Positions 4,548 to 5,516 of a stretch of 5,516 nucleotides of DNA are shown here, one piece after another. The position numbers were made by a program, and so were the translations under genes. Source of the stretch: Limnochordia bacterium (GTDB lineage: Bacteria > Bacillota > Limnochordia > Darwinibacteriales > DTU012). The first letter of the stretch is position 1. Every line of letters begins with the position of its first letter. Under the pieces are notes generated by a model. The model did no database searches and was not told the origin of the DNA. It saw only the letters and a program-made list of their open reading frames with translations. Location: NCBI GenBank assembly GCA_007116995.1, contig SKHL01000329.1:1-5516 (forward strand), in the 5' to 3' direction.

Positions 4548-5516
4548 TTACAGACTAGCAACCTCTTGACAATGCTTGAAAACCTCATCGGGATCCATTA
4601 AGCGTCTAGCAACTCCATCAGCCATTGCGGCTTTAGCCACCGCTGCTGAAACTGCAGGAGCTACTCTTGGATCGAATGGTTCTGGAATAATATAGTCATC
4701 CCGCAGTTCGTCCACGGTGATTAACTGGGCGATAGCTCGCGCTGCTGCTACTTTCATATTTTCAGTTATGTCTGATGCTTGCACATCAAGAGCCCCACGG
4801 AAGATCCCTGGAAAACCTAGCACATTGTTAATCTGATTGGTAAAATCTGATCGACCTGTAGCAACTATGCAAGCACCAGCGGCTTTAGCATCTTCTGGCA
4901 TAATCTCTGGATTGGGGTTAGCTAAAGCAAAAACAATAGCGTCGGACGCCATGCAGGTCACCATATCCTTTGTCAGCATATTAGCCGCAGATACACCTAT
5001 AAACACATCGGCATCTGTAATCACTTGATTTAGAGATCCCTGGACGTTTTGGGGATTTGTATAGGATGCTAATTCTTCCTTTGTGAAATCCATACCCGCA
5101 CGCCCTCTGTAAATAGCGCCTTGCCGATCTAGCACGATTTGCTCTTTCACACCAGCGTTTTCCAGTAGCTTAGCAATTGCGACACCAGCTGCACCAGCTC
5201 CTAAGATCACAACTTTAATGTCACTTATGTTCTTTCTCACTAGCTTCAGACCGTTAAGTAATCCTGCAAACATCACAACAGCAGTTCCATGTTGATCGTC
5301 ATGAAAAACTGGAATATCTAGTTCGGCTTTTAATCTACGTTCGATTTCGAAACACCGTGGTCCGGAAATGTCTTCTAAATTAATGCCCCCAAAGGTGGGT
5401 GCGATCGCTTTTACATGGGCTACAATCTCATCCACATTCTTTGTGTCTAAGCAGATAGGAAATCCATCTACGCCAGCAAACTCTTTGAACAAAAGCGCTT
5501 TTCCTTCCATTACCGG
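4548..5516 (-). CDS. NAD(P)-dependent malic enzyme (short YtsJ/MaeB-like form), 5' end outside the window
   Basis: 322 residues are visible, and the frame is open to the right edge; from the family length of about 400-410, some 80-90 N-terminal residues are missing. The frame reads PV before the methionine at 5510, matching the conserved PVMEGKALLFK block, so that Met is internal, not a start. Counting it as residue 1: Lys4 corresponds to the catalytic lysine, NLEDISGPRCFEIE (44-57) and FHDDQHGTA (69-77) carry the acidic metal ligands, GAGAAGVAIAKLL (104-116) is the nucleotide-binding glycine loop, and SDFTNQINNVLGFPGIFRGA (221-240) is the family block near the C-terminus. An Asp (128) after the second Rossmann strand suggests NAD rather than NADP, an inference. 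The enzyme oxidatively decarboxylates malate to pyruvate and CO2 in the cytosol. The phosphotransacetylase-like extension of E. coli MaeB is absent. It lies 106 bp upstream of the co-directional desulfurase gene. Confidence 0.95.
   Translation of the reverse strand, partial: PVMEGKALLFKEFAGVDGFPICLDTKNVDEIVAHVKAIAPTFGGINLEDISGPRCFEIERRLKAELDIPVFHDDQHGTAVVMFAGLLNGLKLVRKNISDIKVVILGAGAAGVAIAKLLENAGVKEQIVLDRQGAIYRGRAGMDFTKEELASYTNPQNVQGSLNQVITDADVFIGVSAANMLTKDMVTCMASDAIVFALANPNPEIMPEDAKAAGACIVATGRSDFTNQINNVLGFPGIFRGALDVQASDITENMKVAAARAIAQLITVDELRDDYIIPEPFDPRVAPAVSAAVAKAAMADGVARRLMDPDEVFKHCQEVASL

Noticed and set aside
4548..5510. ATG at 5510 as the start of the malic enzyme.
   Set aside because: The frame continues to the window edge with PV before this Met, matching the conserved internal PVMEGKA block, and about 80-90 family residues would otherwise be absent.
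1..5516. CRISPR arrays, tRNA or rRNA genes, insertion sequences, attachment sites.
   Set aside because: I saw no spaced direct repeats, no clover-leaf pattern with a TTCRANY loop and CCA-type end, no transposase or integrase motifs and no flanking inverted repeats with target duplications.

Overview
The window looks like ordinary chromosome from a moderately AT-rich, Gram-positive-type bacterium, most likely a member of the Bacillota (Clostridia or a related class). This rests on a YuiD-type small PAP2-like membrane protein, a DUF441/YtwI-type membrane protein, strong AGGAGG/GGGGGAG-type ribosome binding sites, a TTG start codon and a short-form malic enzyme. I see no phage genes, insertion sequences, CRISPR arrays, tRNA or rRNA. 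The organism call is an inference from gene content; no species can be named.

Layout. Positions 1-894 (minus) hold the first 298 codons of cinA, cut by the left edge. A 101-bp divergent intergenic region follows, then a lipoprotein gene at 996-1985 (plus) with two beta-sandwich-like segments and a C-terminal fibronectin type III-like domain. A hairpin at 2007-2043 lies between it and the convergent yuiD-like gene at 2043-2507 (minus) and probably terminates both. Only 56 bp separate yuiD from the divergent DUF441 gene at 2564-3010 (plus); this gap carries a palindrome and an 8-bp tandem duplication at the yuiD start. The DUF441 gene overlaps, tail to tail by 24 bp, a fused rhodanese/cysteine desulfurase gene at 2987-4441 (minus). 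Upstream of that, in the same direction, is a malic enzyme gene (4548 to the right edge) whose 5' end lies outside the window.

Function. The genes look like a mix of housekeeping functions rather than one pathway: NMN/pyridine nucleotide salvage or competence-associated CinA, a surface lipoprotein, two small membrane proteins of unknown role, sulfur mobilisation and malate decarboxylation. The malic enzyme and desulfurase genes are co-directional, 106 bp apart, with no clear terminator between them, so they may share a transcript.

The most unusual items are: the rhodanese domain fused in front of a NifS/IscS-type desulfurase; a perfect 16-bp inverted repeat with a 4-nt loop spanning exactly 12 conserved codons of that gene; a possible RNA structure masking its ribosome binding site; and the 8-bp duplication that separates the yuiD Shine-Dalgarno sequence from its start codon. 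I did not find a clearly new multi-gene system.
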